From Sodiomyces alkalinus F11 (taxonomy: Eukaryota > Ascomycota > Sordariomycetes > Glomerellales > Plectosphaerellaceae), in the NCBI RefSeq assembly GCF_003711515.1, contig NW_021167082.1:2969691-3033690 (forward strand): a stretch of 64,000 bases of DNA, written 5' to 3'. A program made the translations under genes and the position numbers. The notes under the pieces were generated by a model. It did not search any database, was not told the DNA's origin, and saw only the letters and a program-made list of their open reading frames with translations. Positions 1 to 11,073 of this stretch are shown piece after piece (position 1 is the first letter of the stretch; each line of letters opens with the position of its first letter).

Positions 1-214
1 GTCTTATATAAGGAGAGGCCAACTATAGGTCAACTAGTGGTTAATAGGAAGAGTATCTTGAAGGTAGGTGGTAGTGTAGAGGAGAGATAATTGCTAACCC
101 CTTCCTTCTAGAATAGTCTAGCTCCCTGTCTTATATAATAAATATCCACTTATCAGTTAGCCGGTAATCTACTACTATATCCTAGTACCTCCTAAGTCTT
201 CCTTATATCCTACA
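1..214 (-). repeat. 3' LTR of element A, possibly cut by the window edge
   Basis: Position 1 aligns with 8455 and the match runs without gaps to 214/8668. The inner end reads CTACA on the plus strand, so the LTR starts TGTAG in element orientation. A pyrimidine run (ACCCCTTCC) a few bases inside is the complement of a polypurine tract, as expected beside a 3' LTR of a minus-strand element. The shared sequence may extend about 7 bases further in. Confidence 0.85.
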
Positions 215-1189
215 CCTAATAGGCTACCCCTTCCTAGAATAAGGCCTATCCTTAGGCTATAGCTAGTTACGGAGTATCCGTAGGGTGGATAGTGATTATC
301 GGGTAAGGCGAGTGGGTTAATAATACTATCGGTAATACGTAGGTCGGAGCTTAAAGAATATAAAGCCGTAGGTAATCCACCGTTAAGTAACGGTAGAGCT
401 AAAGGCTTAAAATATATCCTAACCTTAAATAGTAGTATTAGAGGATGTTTTTAGGGGAAGAGAATAAAGAGATAATTCCTTATAAAGTATGCTATTTTAG
501 GCATATATAAAGGCGTGGAAAGAACTACTATAGGTAGATAACCGTTAATTAGACGGTGGTTTATATAGGGTCAAAAAAAAAATAAGTCTATAAAGAAGAT
601 ATCCTTATATAATAACAGATATAAAATAAAAGTTTACAGCAGCTATTTACCCACTATTAGATAGTAGCAGTATTATTAAACGGCTAATATCTACCGGTTT
701 ATTAAACGCGTTCGTATTATTTATTCCGTGAATAGGGAAGTGCGTTACCGGTAATAAAGGCGCGCCTGCCCTTTTATACGTAAATAAGGAAACGGTAGGC
801 AGGATAAGTAGGGTCTCCGTAATTATATAGAGGATCTTTTCGGCTACAAGCCTCTTTTCCTTTTCTTCTTCTTTTTTCCTCTTTAGGTTCCCGGAGGAGG
901 TTATAAGTATTCCCCCCCATTCCTCTCTTAAGGAGGCTATAGGCAGTATTATCGTGCTAGAACTAAAGTAAAGGAGGCGGCAGTCTAGCAGAGGGGTAAC
1001 GGGTGGCTAACGGGTATACAGCTTTTCTTTAGTATACTTTAGCAATTTTTCTCTGGTATATATGGGTCTATTCTTCCGTTAGAATCTAAGTTCGAAGGAG
1101 AGTAATAGCTAGACAGCGGTTAAATAAAAACTAATATAGAATAGATTAATAGAGAAGGTTTATTAGTTATTAAAGTTAGGTGAAGATTT
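215..1189. other. Non-coding 3' internal part of element A
   Basis: RIP-degraded sequence between the 3' LTR and the opposite-strand ORF. I see no coding frame that survives reading through TAG/TAA. A TC-rich stretch lies at about 842-925. Confidence 0.4.
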
Positions 1190-1917
1190 ATCGAGCGTTA
1201 TAAGTGCGTCTAGAGTTATAGTAGGAATATAGGCGATAGCTAATTAGCTATAGGATAACTATACCTCTTAGGGGTAATCGTGGTAGCGGTGTAGTAAAGA
1301 CTCCTAAAAAACCTTGTCCTAAGAAAAGTAATACCGCCGGCGTTTAATAGGGGATTAGCGGTAAGGCGTCCGGTACCTAGGGTACGGATACAGAGAATAA
1401 TAATACATCGGCGCCTATAAGTCTAATTAGTGGAGAAATAGGTAGTAGTTAGTAGTAAACTAGTAATAAAGTTAGTAATAAAAACGAAAACAGTGCCGGT
1501 AATTCGAATAATAATTCTATAGCTGGAAATAATAGAATAATAGAGTTAGGTAATAGTGGATTAGCGAATACTTCTCGGCCGTACACTTTATATCCTCCCG
1601 CAGAATAGGGATATAATCCGTTTCCGGTTCCGTGCGTGCGGTGTATTAGTCGAATAATAAAGTGGTACCCTAGTAGTAGTTAAATCCCCTTATATAGTTA
1701 TAGAGATTATAAATAAAATAGTCGAATAGGGGGTAATAGTTAATTAGCTACTAACTTAGTATAATAACGGCCTCGCTTAAATACATATAGTATATAGGAC
1801 AGGGATTAAAGCCCTATATAAAGGTATATTAGTTAGTCTATAGCTATTCCACTACTAATTAATTATAGATACAATATATATAGTTAGATAAGATTATACG
1901 CCTTCGTGATATAATTA

Positions 1918-1950
<33 letters not shown>

Positions 1951-2690
1951 CTTACTCCGCTATCGTATCTAATCTATAGGAGCCTATTCAGACTATACGG
2001 TCCTTCTCGGGTGGCTATAGAGGGGAAAACCCCGGATAGAAGGGAAAGACCCGGTTAAATAATATTAATATAAGGCAGATACGGTTCTAAAGGTATATAC
2101 TCGTGGATTAACTATGAAGTAATAGTTCTAAAACTAATATAGAACGAATTATAGTATTTATAGCGTTTAGGTAAGCGTGTATTAACTTATAAGAAAATAT
2201 AGTTATTAGGTTAAAAGCGTCCCGTTACTAAGTTAGAGGAGGAGCGCCAAGAGTAAGTTTAGTGGTAGTTAATTATAGCCGAGCGGCAGGCCAGCAGCAG
2301 CGTAGCGGTTACTAATATACTACGATAATTATTAGTGCTATAAGAAAAACGAAATAAGTATACTAGCGCCTAAGTATCTTTCGTTAGGGCACTCCGGGAT
2401 AGAAAAGAATCCCTGACCGATAAAATTATTATAGGTTAACTAGTGGTTAGCTTATAATAGCAGAACTAATAAATATATAGGAATTTAGGAATTAACTAAA
2501 GGACTTAAGTAGTTAGGCCGTCGCTAATAGTAGGACTACCGTTATTACTCTAGTATCTATACCCCCCCCTCCTCCGATGAATAATAATTATAGTAATATT
2601 ATGGATAAGGAGGATAATAAAGGAGTCCCTACTAATAATTAATAGGTAGGTAATTCCCCTTATATTCCTAACTTATAACCTATTACTAAT
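1190..2690 (+). pseudogene. Unrecognised accessory ORF, opposite strand to element A pol
   Basis: Read on the plus strand with TAG/TAA as lost Gln/Trp codons, one frame stays open for long stretches. It encodes a Ser/Asn/Gly-rich N-terminal part (about 1300-1560). A Cys-type motif follows at about 1630: PCVRC, then a Tyr-rich continuation in which YSYRDY looks like a former CxxC pair turned to Tyr by RIP. A (AAT)n/(ATT)n run interrupts the reading at 1918-1950, and an acidic, Pro-rich end lies near 2560-2640. Its place between pol and the 3' LTR, but antisense, fits the extra ORFs some fungal Gypsy elements carry. I do not recognise the family. It could also be a separate insertion. Confidence 0.4.
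1918..1950. repeat. (AAT)n/(ATT)n trinucleotide run
   Basis: An AAT run switches directly into an ATT run, so the tract is self-complementary. It lies inside the accessory ORF of element A. Confidence 0.85.
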
Positions 2691-3129
2691 TAGTTATTAT
2701 AAGGGTAGGTATTATAACTTCGATAATATCGTCGATTAAGGGGTAACCCTCGGTCAGTCAGGGTCGGGTTTATTAGGTTTAGACTATTAAAAAGTACCGG
2801 GTTTAGACCGGAACTGAAAAAGTGTAGATAGCGTACGAATATCTACTACCTAACAGGAGATCAGCGTCTAGGTTTAGACTAAGATATAATATCGTTACTA
2901 GGTTTAGACTATTAGCTAATAAGGAAAAAACTAGGATATAGCGGTTATATATATTTTTACTTTAGTATAAAGTCCGTAAATAGGCGGCTAAAGATTATTA
3001 GCTATATAATAGTAATATAAAGGAACGTAGTTAATTTAGTAAAATAGTAATATTATTATATAGCTAATAACTATAAATTAACGGTTACCTAACTAAAGAG
3101 ATACTCCGTAACTAAATCTTTATAGAGAT
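2691..3129. other. Spacer with four copies of an 11-base word
   Basis: The word GGTTTAGACT, with small variants, occurs at about 2775, 2799, 2870 and 2900. No coding frame was seen. The stretch ends at the chromodomain of element A. Confidence 0.4.
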
Positions 3130-6100
3130 ATAACTTAGGTTCCTAAGTATTCTCCTCTATAGGATAGTCTTCCCACTTAATAAGAGATTTGCGGTAGCGG
3201 CGCTTAGGGTTCTAGCGTATACCTAAAATCCTTTTAACCTTAAATTCATTCTCCTCTTCCCCTTTAATATCTAATAGCTACTTAGCCGGCGCTCCACGGC
3301 TATCTGAGTTAAAAGGCTCGAGTAAACTAATAGGGAAAACGTTATAAATCCGAAGATACTTAGGGAGGTCGACCTTATAAGCTAACCGGTGATTACCTAT
3401 TACCTTAATAATCTCGAAAGGCCCGATATATTTATATAATAATTTTCGACTCGGGCGTGTAATTTTTAAATTTTTAGTAGATACTAAAACTTTATCGTGT
3501 AAATAAAACTCCTTTAGTGTGTATTTACGGTTATAATAGTTAGCTATTACCCGATTACTAAGTAATAATTACTTATAGATTAATATATAGTTCAAAGATA
3601 GTTATTTTACTCTCTCTTCTACTAACGTAAAGGGCCGTTTAACTTATAGTATAGGAGTATAGGGGCCGCGCGGGTTATAACCTATTAGGGCCTTAGCGGG
3701 TAAATAATAAGTAGCGGAATACTATAACGTATTATATATAAATTCGGTAAGGTTTAAAAGATTAACCTAATTATCTTATTATTATATAGCGTAGGAGCGA
3801 AGGTAATACTCGAGAATTTAGTTAATACGTTCGGTTTAGCTATTAGTCTACGGGTAGTACATAGTAGAAAGACGGCGTTTAACTTATAGTAAGCCGTATA
3901 ACGTGCGCTAAAAAGCACTTATAAAAAGACTTCCACGGTCGGAGATAATACTATCGGGTAACCTATACACCTTAAAAATATAGTATTATAAGGTAGTCAC
4001 TAACCCCTTAGCTATAAGCTTACTAGAGGTAGGAACAAAAAGGGAATATTAAGTTAGTCTATAGATAACTATAAGAATAGTATCTTTCTACTTACTACCC
4101 GGCCACTTCATAGGTAGTAGGCCGGTAATAAAATCTATTAAAATTTACTAAAATAGCTAGGTCGGAATAGGTAAAAGGGCTAGTTCGCTATAAAGAATAT
4201 AAGTACGAGATTTAGTATATTAATAAAGAGGGCAGTTAGATACCTACTAGCGAATATCCGTCGATATTCTAGGCTAATAAAAAGATTATTAAACTCGTTT
4301 TAATATCTTTATAATTCCCTAATAACATATAATCGGGTTATCGTGGTATAATTAAAGGATTATTAACTAAAGCTTAAAAGATCAAGGAATATAGACCTTA
4401 CCGCGGAATCGAATAAGACTATCGGTACCACGGGTCTATAGATTAGGCTCTCGCTAATTAACTATTAACTATCTACCGGAAGTAAGAAAATAATCTTCTT
4501 TTTAAGCTTAGTCAATATTATTAAGGATATTAGGTAGCTATTAGTTACCCGGTGCTTAGGCGGGGGCTATTCGAAATTTAGATATAAAATTATCTAGTAC
4601 CTCCTAAATAATAATATGACGTTTATTAGAAGTAGGAAAATAAAGAGGATTTCGTATAAGACTATCGGCAGAGTTCTTATTACCCGGTTAGTGAATAATA
4701 CGAATAATATAAGTGCCTAATTCGTTAAGCCAGCGTATATATTTACTACTAAGCTTAGGTTTATCTAGTAGCGTCTAATAATTAAGGTAGTCCGTTAGGA
4801 CGTTAATAGTGGAGGCGCTATAGAGTAAGTAGTAACGCTAATAATAACACGCCTCTATAATAGCTATAAGCTCGGTATCAGGAGTAGTATACTTTAATTT
4901 GGCGCCTTTAAGCTTACGTAAAAGGAAAGTAACTAGGCGCTAGACACGGTCCTCTAATTAACTCAGGACAACACTAATAGCAAAATTAGAAGTATTAGTT
5001 TTAAGGCGTATTAGTAACAAGGGGTTAAAATTCCGTAAAACGGGATAGAAAGAAAAGCATCCTTAAGTTATTTAAAAGTATACTAAAAATCTTTTAGTGG
5101 TTCGGCTAGTATATAGCCGCCGATCTATAATTAGTCCGTGAATAATCGTATAATTTTAGAGTAGTTATAAATAAAACGCCGGTAAAACCCCGTAAATCCT
5201 AAAAAGACTTAAATTTCGCCAATAGTTATAGGCTATAGCTAATTAATAATCGTATCTATATAATTATAGTCTATCTTAATACCCGCTAGGCTATAGCGGA
5301 ACCCTAAGAAGTCTACTTTATTAATTTTAAATTCATATTATTTAGCGTTTATATATAAGTCCTATTCGCGTAATCTACATAGGACCTACTTAATATACCG
5401 CCGGTACTTAGTAAGGGAATAACTATAGATAAGGATATTATCTAAGTAAATATTATAAATAGTGTTAATAAGACCGGAGAATACCTAGTTAATATACCGT
5501 TAAAACGTAGCGGGGGTGTTAGTAAGTCTAAAAAGTATAATAAGGTATTCGAAATAACTATATTTCGTGCGAAAAGCCGTTTTCTATTTATCACCTTCCT
5601 TAATTCAAAGTCGATAATAAGTATCCTTAAGGTCTAATTTACTATAGATTTTTAATCTAATTAAACGGTCGAGTATCTCGCTAATTAATAATAAGGGAGT
5701 ACGGTCCTTCCTAGTAATCTTATTAAGGGCGCGGTAGTCGATATATAAATATAACTTACTATTTTTCTTTAGAATAAATAATACGGGGGCGTTAGCTAGA
5801 CTACTAAAGAGTCGTATCCACTAATTACCTAAAGTATTAGTAAGATATTCACGGAGGACTTATAGCTTAGTATTAGATAAAGAGTAAATCAGTCTAAATA
5901 GTAGGCACTTATTATCCTCTAGTTAAATAGTATAATCCTATTATTAGTAACTAGGAAATAACGCTACTCGATCGATATTAAAAATATCTTTAATCTCGTG
6001 ATAAATAGTAGGAATATTACGTAAATAGGGAGGAATATTAGAATTAACAGTTAGATTATAAGGCTCCTCCTATTAAGTAGCCGATAATATAACTCTACTA

Positions 6101-6700
6101 ATCCGCGGTAAAGAAGAAAGATATTCGTTTATAGATAAAATAATAGTATAACGCGCATTATGTTTAGCCGAACGAATCTACTTCGGTGTAAAGATAAAAG
6201 AAAAATAATCGGGGGATAAAGGGTAGATCTACTCGTTAGTCCGCTAATTAATAGCAGGGTTAACGGCGTGGACCTAACTACTGCCTAGGATAATTTTATA
6301 TTTTATATTCGTATTAATATTAATAATTCGAAATTCCTCCTTCTATAGTTTAATAACCGACTAATTATCGGTTACCTTAAAAAGTATATTAGTAGTACCG
6401 TAAATCCGAATCTAGATATCGGCTCTACCTAAAGTCTAAAAGAGATTCTATACTAAGCTAGCCACTAAGCCGCCGGTAACTCCTAAAAGAGAATAGTCGA
6501 TTAAACTAAATTCTATACTACTATTAAGTAAAGCTAGGATCTTAATCTATTCTTTACCCCGCCGTAGACTAACTTTAACCTTTATAGTAAAGCTAATAAT
6601 ACTCGGCTATAACGGGGATAATTCCTAATCGTTATTATTATATAACTCTATAACACGGGCAGGGATAAGGATAGTATTAAAGCTAATAGTAGGAGGAGGT
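3130..6700 (-). pseudogene. Element A pol: protease, RT, RNase H, integrase, chromodomain
   Basis: The domain order is read from high to low coordinate. The RT N-terminal motif LYLYIDYR (family: KLRxCVDYR) is near 5720-5750. The catalytic block YLDNILIYS (family YLDDILIYS; second Asp changed to Asn) is near 5425-5455. RNase H decay covers about 5000-4600, and the integrase zinc and core domains about 4400-3700. The integrase C-terminus KYIGPFEII with LLEPF lies at 3560-3300. The chromodomain at about 3247-3130 reads KRILGIR, then SLIKWEDYP and EENT followed by a stop where Trp is expected. Several dozen TAG/TAA stops interrupt the frame. The element is certainly inactive. Confidence 0.85.
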
Positions 6701-8150
6701 TTAGTTAGACTATTAGTAATTTACTATTAGCTAGATAAAAGAAAACGTCTTTACGGGTAAGTATTAGCGTAATAGCCCTTCGTATAATATTTACAATAAG
6801 TAATCTTACTAATAGAACGACGAATTAGAGGTACGGAAGTAGGCTAAGTATTCTGATATTAAGTAGTAGTAATATTAGTAGCGTTATTATAGGAATACTT
6901 AGTTCCCCGGATATCGTTATTACGCCTATAACGTTAAGAACGATTATTACATGACTAGTGGTTAACTACGTATTTACCACTTTTAGTAAGAACTAATTCG
7001 GCCTATCTAGCCCGTTAATCTAATTTACGATACGTTATAGGTAAGCCGCCTAGTATAATCTAAGGGCGTAAACTATCTTATAATTTCGTAATTATAGAAG
7101 TAACACCGATAATCTCCGGTAAGGGAATAAGGAGCTCGGATTCGAGTAATTACCACTTAGCTTTAAAATTATCGTAAGATTGATAGGGACCCTGCTATAA
7201 GTCCTTATAGAATATACGTTAGACCGCCCGTCAACCTTAAGTATTACTATCTAGTATCTAATCACGGAGCTAAGCTAAAAATTCGTCCTAAAATAGCCTA
7301 CCGTTAGGCTACTATCGGTCGGCTTCTAAGTTATAATCCTATCGTAAAGAGGGTATAAGGCACTATATAGTAAAAATAATACGGTTAGTGTTATCGTTAA
7401 AAGTATAGTTAATAATACGAATCTGCTATATCTACGTAATGACAGATTTATATTAAGCCTATAAGGTAGCGGAAAAATAGGGATTTAGTATATTAAGTTT
7501 CGAAAAAGCAGGGTTCTCCGAAGTAGTCGGCTATAGAGTAACGGCTATCTAGACGGGAATAACTTAATAATTTTAAATAGGTTAGTAGGACTATAAAGTC
7601 TAACTAGATACTATAGGTATATTAGGCGGGGGTATAGCTAAATTACTAGGAGTCAGGGGTAGGGGATATAAATATATAGTCGTCTAACTAAAAAATCGTT
7701 AGTATTATTCGCCTGCTATTAAGCAGCGGCTATGTTATCGGTATATTATTACCGAACGTTCTTTAACTAATCGTATAGCTATTATTAACGCTAGCGCTCT
7801 TATTTATAAGCCTGCTATTCTTATCTCTCTTATTTAAGCTATATATTCTCTTTAGCTAATAGATCTTCTAGCTCTCTAAGGCTAGGTAACTACGGTTTAA
7901 CTAATGATTAGGGTCGGGAATATAAAATTAGAGGTAAACGATTCTCTTAATCTTATTAACTTCCCGTATATAGCTAATTTAGGTTAATATCTATCCTGGT
8001 CTTATAAGACCCTAAGCTAGTCTACGGTTAATCTATATCTATATCTATAGCATTAGATATATAAGGTGGAATCGGGGTATTCTCCGAGATTATAGGGATA
8101 GGAGGAAAATTTAATTAAGACTCGGGTTAAAGACTAATAATACTGCTTAT
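6700..8150 (-). pseudogene. Element A gag with ghost zinc knuckle
   Basis: The N-terminal part near 7900-7800 shows a charged coiled-coil stretch (RELEDLLAKENI). At 6757-6798 the minus strand encodes a perfect spacing of the retroviral CCHC zinc knuckle, CX2CX4HX4C. All four ligands are now Tyr: Y-CK-Y-YTKG-Y-YANT-Y. Each change fits RIP (TGY to TAY, CAY to TAY). Gag packages the element RNA in a cytoplasmic particle; this copy cannot. The ORF start is not resolved. Confidence 0.7.
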
Positions 8151-8454
8151 ACTGCTAATTATCTATAGCCGAGTAATGCTATTAGTGGTAGAGTTATAGT
8201 TAGTTAGCTATTCGGCCGCTAATAACGAAGATACTTAATTAGGCTAAGGATCGCTAATATAAATACGAATACTATCGTCGGACTAAGCCTTTAGTGGCCG
8301 ATCGTTATTCGACTATTAGGTCCTAGATATACCGAATCCTGCCTAACGGTCGCTATCCGCTTTTAGAGCGATTATCTTATTAAGAAGGAGATATAGGTCT
8401 ACCCCGAAAGGACAAGGACTAAAGGGTGATAGGGAGTGATAGATAAGGATCGTA

Positions 8455-8668
8455 GTCTTATATACGGGGAGGCTAACTATAGATTAACTAGTAGTTAATA
8501 GGAAGAGTATCTTAAAGGTAGGTGGTAGTGTAGAGGAGAGATAATCGCTAACCCCTTCCTTCTAGAATAGTCCAGCTCCCCGTCTTATATAACAAATATC
8601 CACTTATTAGTCAGTCGGTAGTCCACTGCTATATCCTGGTACCTACTAAGTCTTCCTTATATTCTACA
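8455..8668 (-). repeat. 5' LTR of element A
   Basis: Direct repeat of 1-214, with scattered differences that are mostly C/T or G/A. The LTR may extend left toward about 8428, where TG-type ends occur, but the left copy needed to decide this lies outside the window. Confidence 0.82.
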
Positions 8669-9640
8669 CCTGATAGAAGGCTAGGGGGTAGCCGGCCCTT
8701 TACCCTTATAGGCGCCGGCACCGGCTCCCCCTTTAGCGATAAAGGTCATATTACTAGGTATTAAGAGGAGTAGGGGAGTTAGACTAAGACGGGCGTTACG
8801 GGGGCGGAGCGGGGGCGGCGCGGGGACGATACGACCCGGGACCCCGTTAGATCCCCAACTATATAGCCGAATAGTACCGGGGTATCCCGTACGGGTATTC
8901 TAGGGCCGTACTTATACTATACCGACCACGTAAAACTTACCTTAAGAACGATAGCTTAAAGGAGGAAAAGAGGAAAGGAGGAAAAGAGAGGAAGAGAGGG
9001 AGGTTTATAAGAAAAGGGAGCGGTAGATTAGCCCTACGAGTCACCATGCCTTCTAAGGAACGGTAGCCACGCCCGGCCTATACTATAGCGCCTACCCCGG
9101 AGAGCCTACGCAGCGCGAGTAAAGGAGGTATGTAACTAAATAAGGGCCACTATAAATAGTAGGTATATAAAGCAGGTTTTAGAATAAATAATAAATAAAG
9201 AAAGGAGTAAAAGGGGGGGGNNNNNNNNNNGGGCAGGCGCGCCCTTATAGAAGGGAGGGAGGGTATAAAGGGCGCCGCGGCGAGGGGAGAATAACCTCGC
9301 CGGATCCGGAATAAAGGAAAGGACGGCGGCGAGGGACTATAGCGATAGCGCACTGAGGGCGCGTGCGACCCAACACGGCATATAATAAACTAACTAGCCG
9401 ACCCCTATTAGCTACTAGCCTGGAGGTAAGATCCGGTTTTTAAATAGCGATAGAAACGGGGCCGCGGAGCGATACCGTAGCGGCCACACACGATAGAACT
9501 ACTTATATAATAAGAGCGCAGGGGTTTTTATCTATTCACGGTTTCCCCTCGAAAATCAGAGAAGAACTATTACCTAGGTGGCTAGCTTAGCTTAGCTAAG
9601 CGAGAGCAGAGTAATAAATAATAATAATAGTAATGAATAT
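8669..9640. other. Unassigned, GC-variable remnant with purine tract and gap
   Basis: No coding frame is supported. It holds a polypurine stretch at about 8953-9006 (AGGAAAAGAGG-type units), a run of G at 9213-9220, ten N at 9221-9230, and a short perfect inverted repeat GCTTAGC/GCTAAGC near 9584-9600. Sequence on both sides of the N run is GC-rich. Confidence 0.4.
9221..9230. other. Assembly gap (10 N)
   Basis: Ten N with eight G before and three G after. This is most likely a homopolymer that the assembly could not resolve. Confidence 0.95.
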
Positions 9641-10960
9641 ACCGTACCTTCCCGTATTCGTAGATTTCTCCCTTAACGGAACTATAGTAAATATATCGCG
9701 GCTTATTATTATAGCCGTGTCGGGGGTAATATCCCTATTATTTATCGTATTATACAATAGGGCGGCGGTTCTTACGGTGTCTAAAGAGTATAGAGGTCTT
9801 AAATAAATAGAACCGAGTACTTAGTAAAGTCTAGAATACTATTACCTAGCTTAAGAGGCTATCTTTACTCTATTAGTTACGCCTTTATACATGTATTGGC
9901 TTTAGTCTAGTCCTTTATTAGGCCTTATCCGTGACCGTCTCCTCCGTGACCTGTTTATAGCCGATCCGATTAACGATTTCGTGGATATAGTAAAAGTGCT
10001 AGGTCTTAGGTCCTAGAGGCGTAACGCTGAAGTAGCGTTAATAATAGTATCTCTGGTATTAAGGATCTTCTATTACGCCTTCGTATTCTTTAGGACTATT
10101 ATTACGCCGGTCCGGGTCCGCTTAATTAGGGTAATATCTTAATTCTTAACATATCCTATCTTAGTAATGACTTAGCAGATAACTATAAAGCCTTTTTATA
10201 CTTTAAGCCTTAGTAGGATATTATTAGGGTACCGGAGAAAAACCCTATAGTCTTTCTTCGTCTTAGCCTTATACGACTCGGTTTCTATAGTTATAGTCTT
10301 CTCCCCTCTTTTCGTGATAATAGTTTATTCCCGGGTAAGGGGGGTAAAAGGTAGTAGGTCCTTTTTCGGAAGGGCTTATATTATTCTCTAAGGCGGGGTA
10401 GTACCAGAGAGAGTCCTAGTAGACTTCCGAGGCTTTTTCTGCCCGGCTAGGGGTAGTATACTATCCGGTTATATCGCAGGCCGGATAGGTAAGGCGGCGT
10501 TTCCGGCTATATAGGCCAGGCCCCTTATCTTAATGAGATTTATAGACTCGTTTCTAAGTTATCCTATAAGGTTTAGGTCGGCTTCGGGTAACTTCTTTAC
10601 CCGGTTTATACTTTATTTAACGGCCTATATTAGGATATCGACGGTATTCCCCTTATATCGGAGGGCGGCTATAACCTCTTCTATTGTCTACTATAGTTAT
10701 ATCCGGGCTTTATTAGTAAAGTCTTTATTCTTCCTATTCGTGTTATTAGAGGGCGTATTATCAGCGATTACGTTATTACCATTATCAGGGTCCGGGCCTT
10801 ACTAGAAGGCTTTCTATTACTGTAGCTATTATAGCTAGGTCGTTAAGTCTAAGGCGCCTCCAATAGCGGGGGGCGATTAGGCCTTCTTCTTCCTAGCTAT
10901 AGCGTCGAAAGAGTTTTCCCTAAGGGTAGCCCAGGATAATAGGTAGTATTATAGGAGTCC
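9640..10960 (-). pseudogene. Unrecognised gag/ORF1-like protein remnant
   Basis: On the minus strand, reading TAG/TAA as lost Gln/Trp, one frame gives a Gln/Asn-rich first part (10920-10740; for example DPDNGNNVIADNTPSNNTN). A helical part follows (TIEEVIAALRYKGNTVDI, about 10680). A later block near 10270-10040 reads KDYRVFLRYPNNILLRLK and RTRTGVIIVLKNTKA. The last block resembles the N-terminal half of Tad-type LINE ORF1 proteins, but I cannot name the family. It lies downstream of the B1 RT, so it is not B1's own ORF1. The hydrophobic plus-strand reading at 10533-10805 is its antisense. Confidence 0.4.
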
Positions 10961-11073
10961 TTCTAAAGCTATAATAGGATTACGTACCGCGCCGGCCTAG
11001 CTATACCTAGTATCGCTAGGTAAAGTGGGGAGTTAGCTATCTAATAATACCCTTCGCGCCGATTTTAAGCGTG

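Larger units (their letters stand above)
1..8668 (-). mobile_element. Element A: Gypsy/Ty3 chromovirus, RIP-degraded
   Basis: A full-length LTR retrotransposon on the minus strand. The sequence at 1-214 recurs at 8455-8668 as a direct repeat. Between the repeats the minus strand reads, from high to low coordinate, as gag, protease, reverse transcriptase, RNase H, integrase and a C-terminal chromodomain. That is the chromovirus order. Nearly all in-frame stops are TAG or TAA where Gln or Trp codons are expected, which is the RIP pattern. The left LTR may begin before the window. About 2.9 kb lies between the end of pol and the 3' LTR and holds an opposite-strand ORF. The family assignment is firm; the exact ends are not. 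Confidence 0.88.

Noticed and set aside
10533..10805. Open plus-strand frame of 90 codons with hydrophobic stretches
   Set aside because: It is antisense to a better minus-strand reading, whose only stops are RIP-type. Hydrophobicity comes from the complement of acidic and polar codons.
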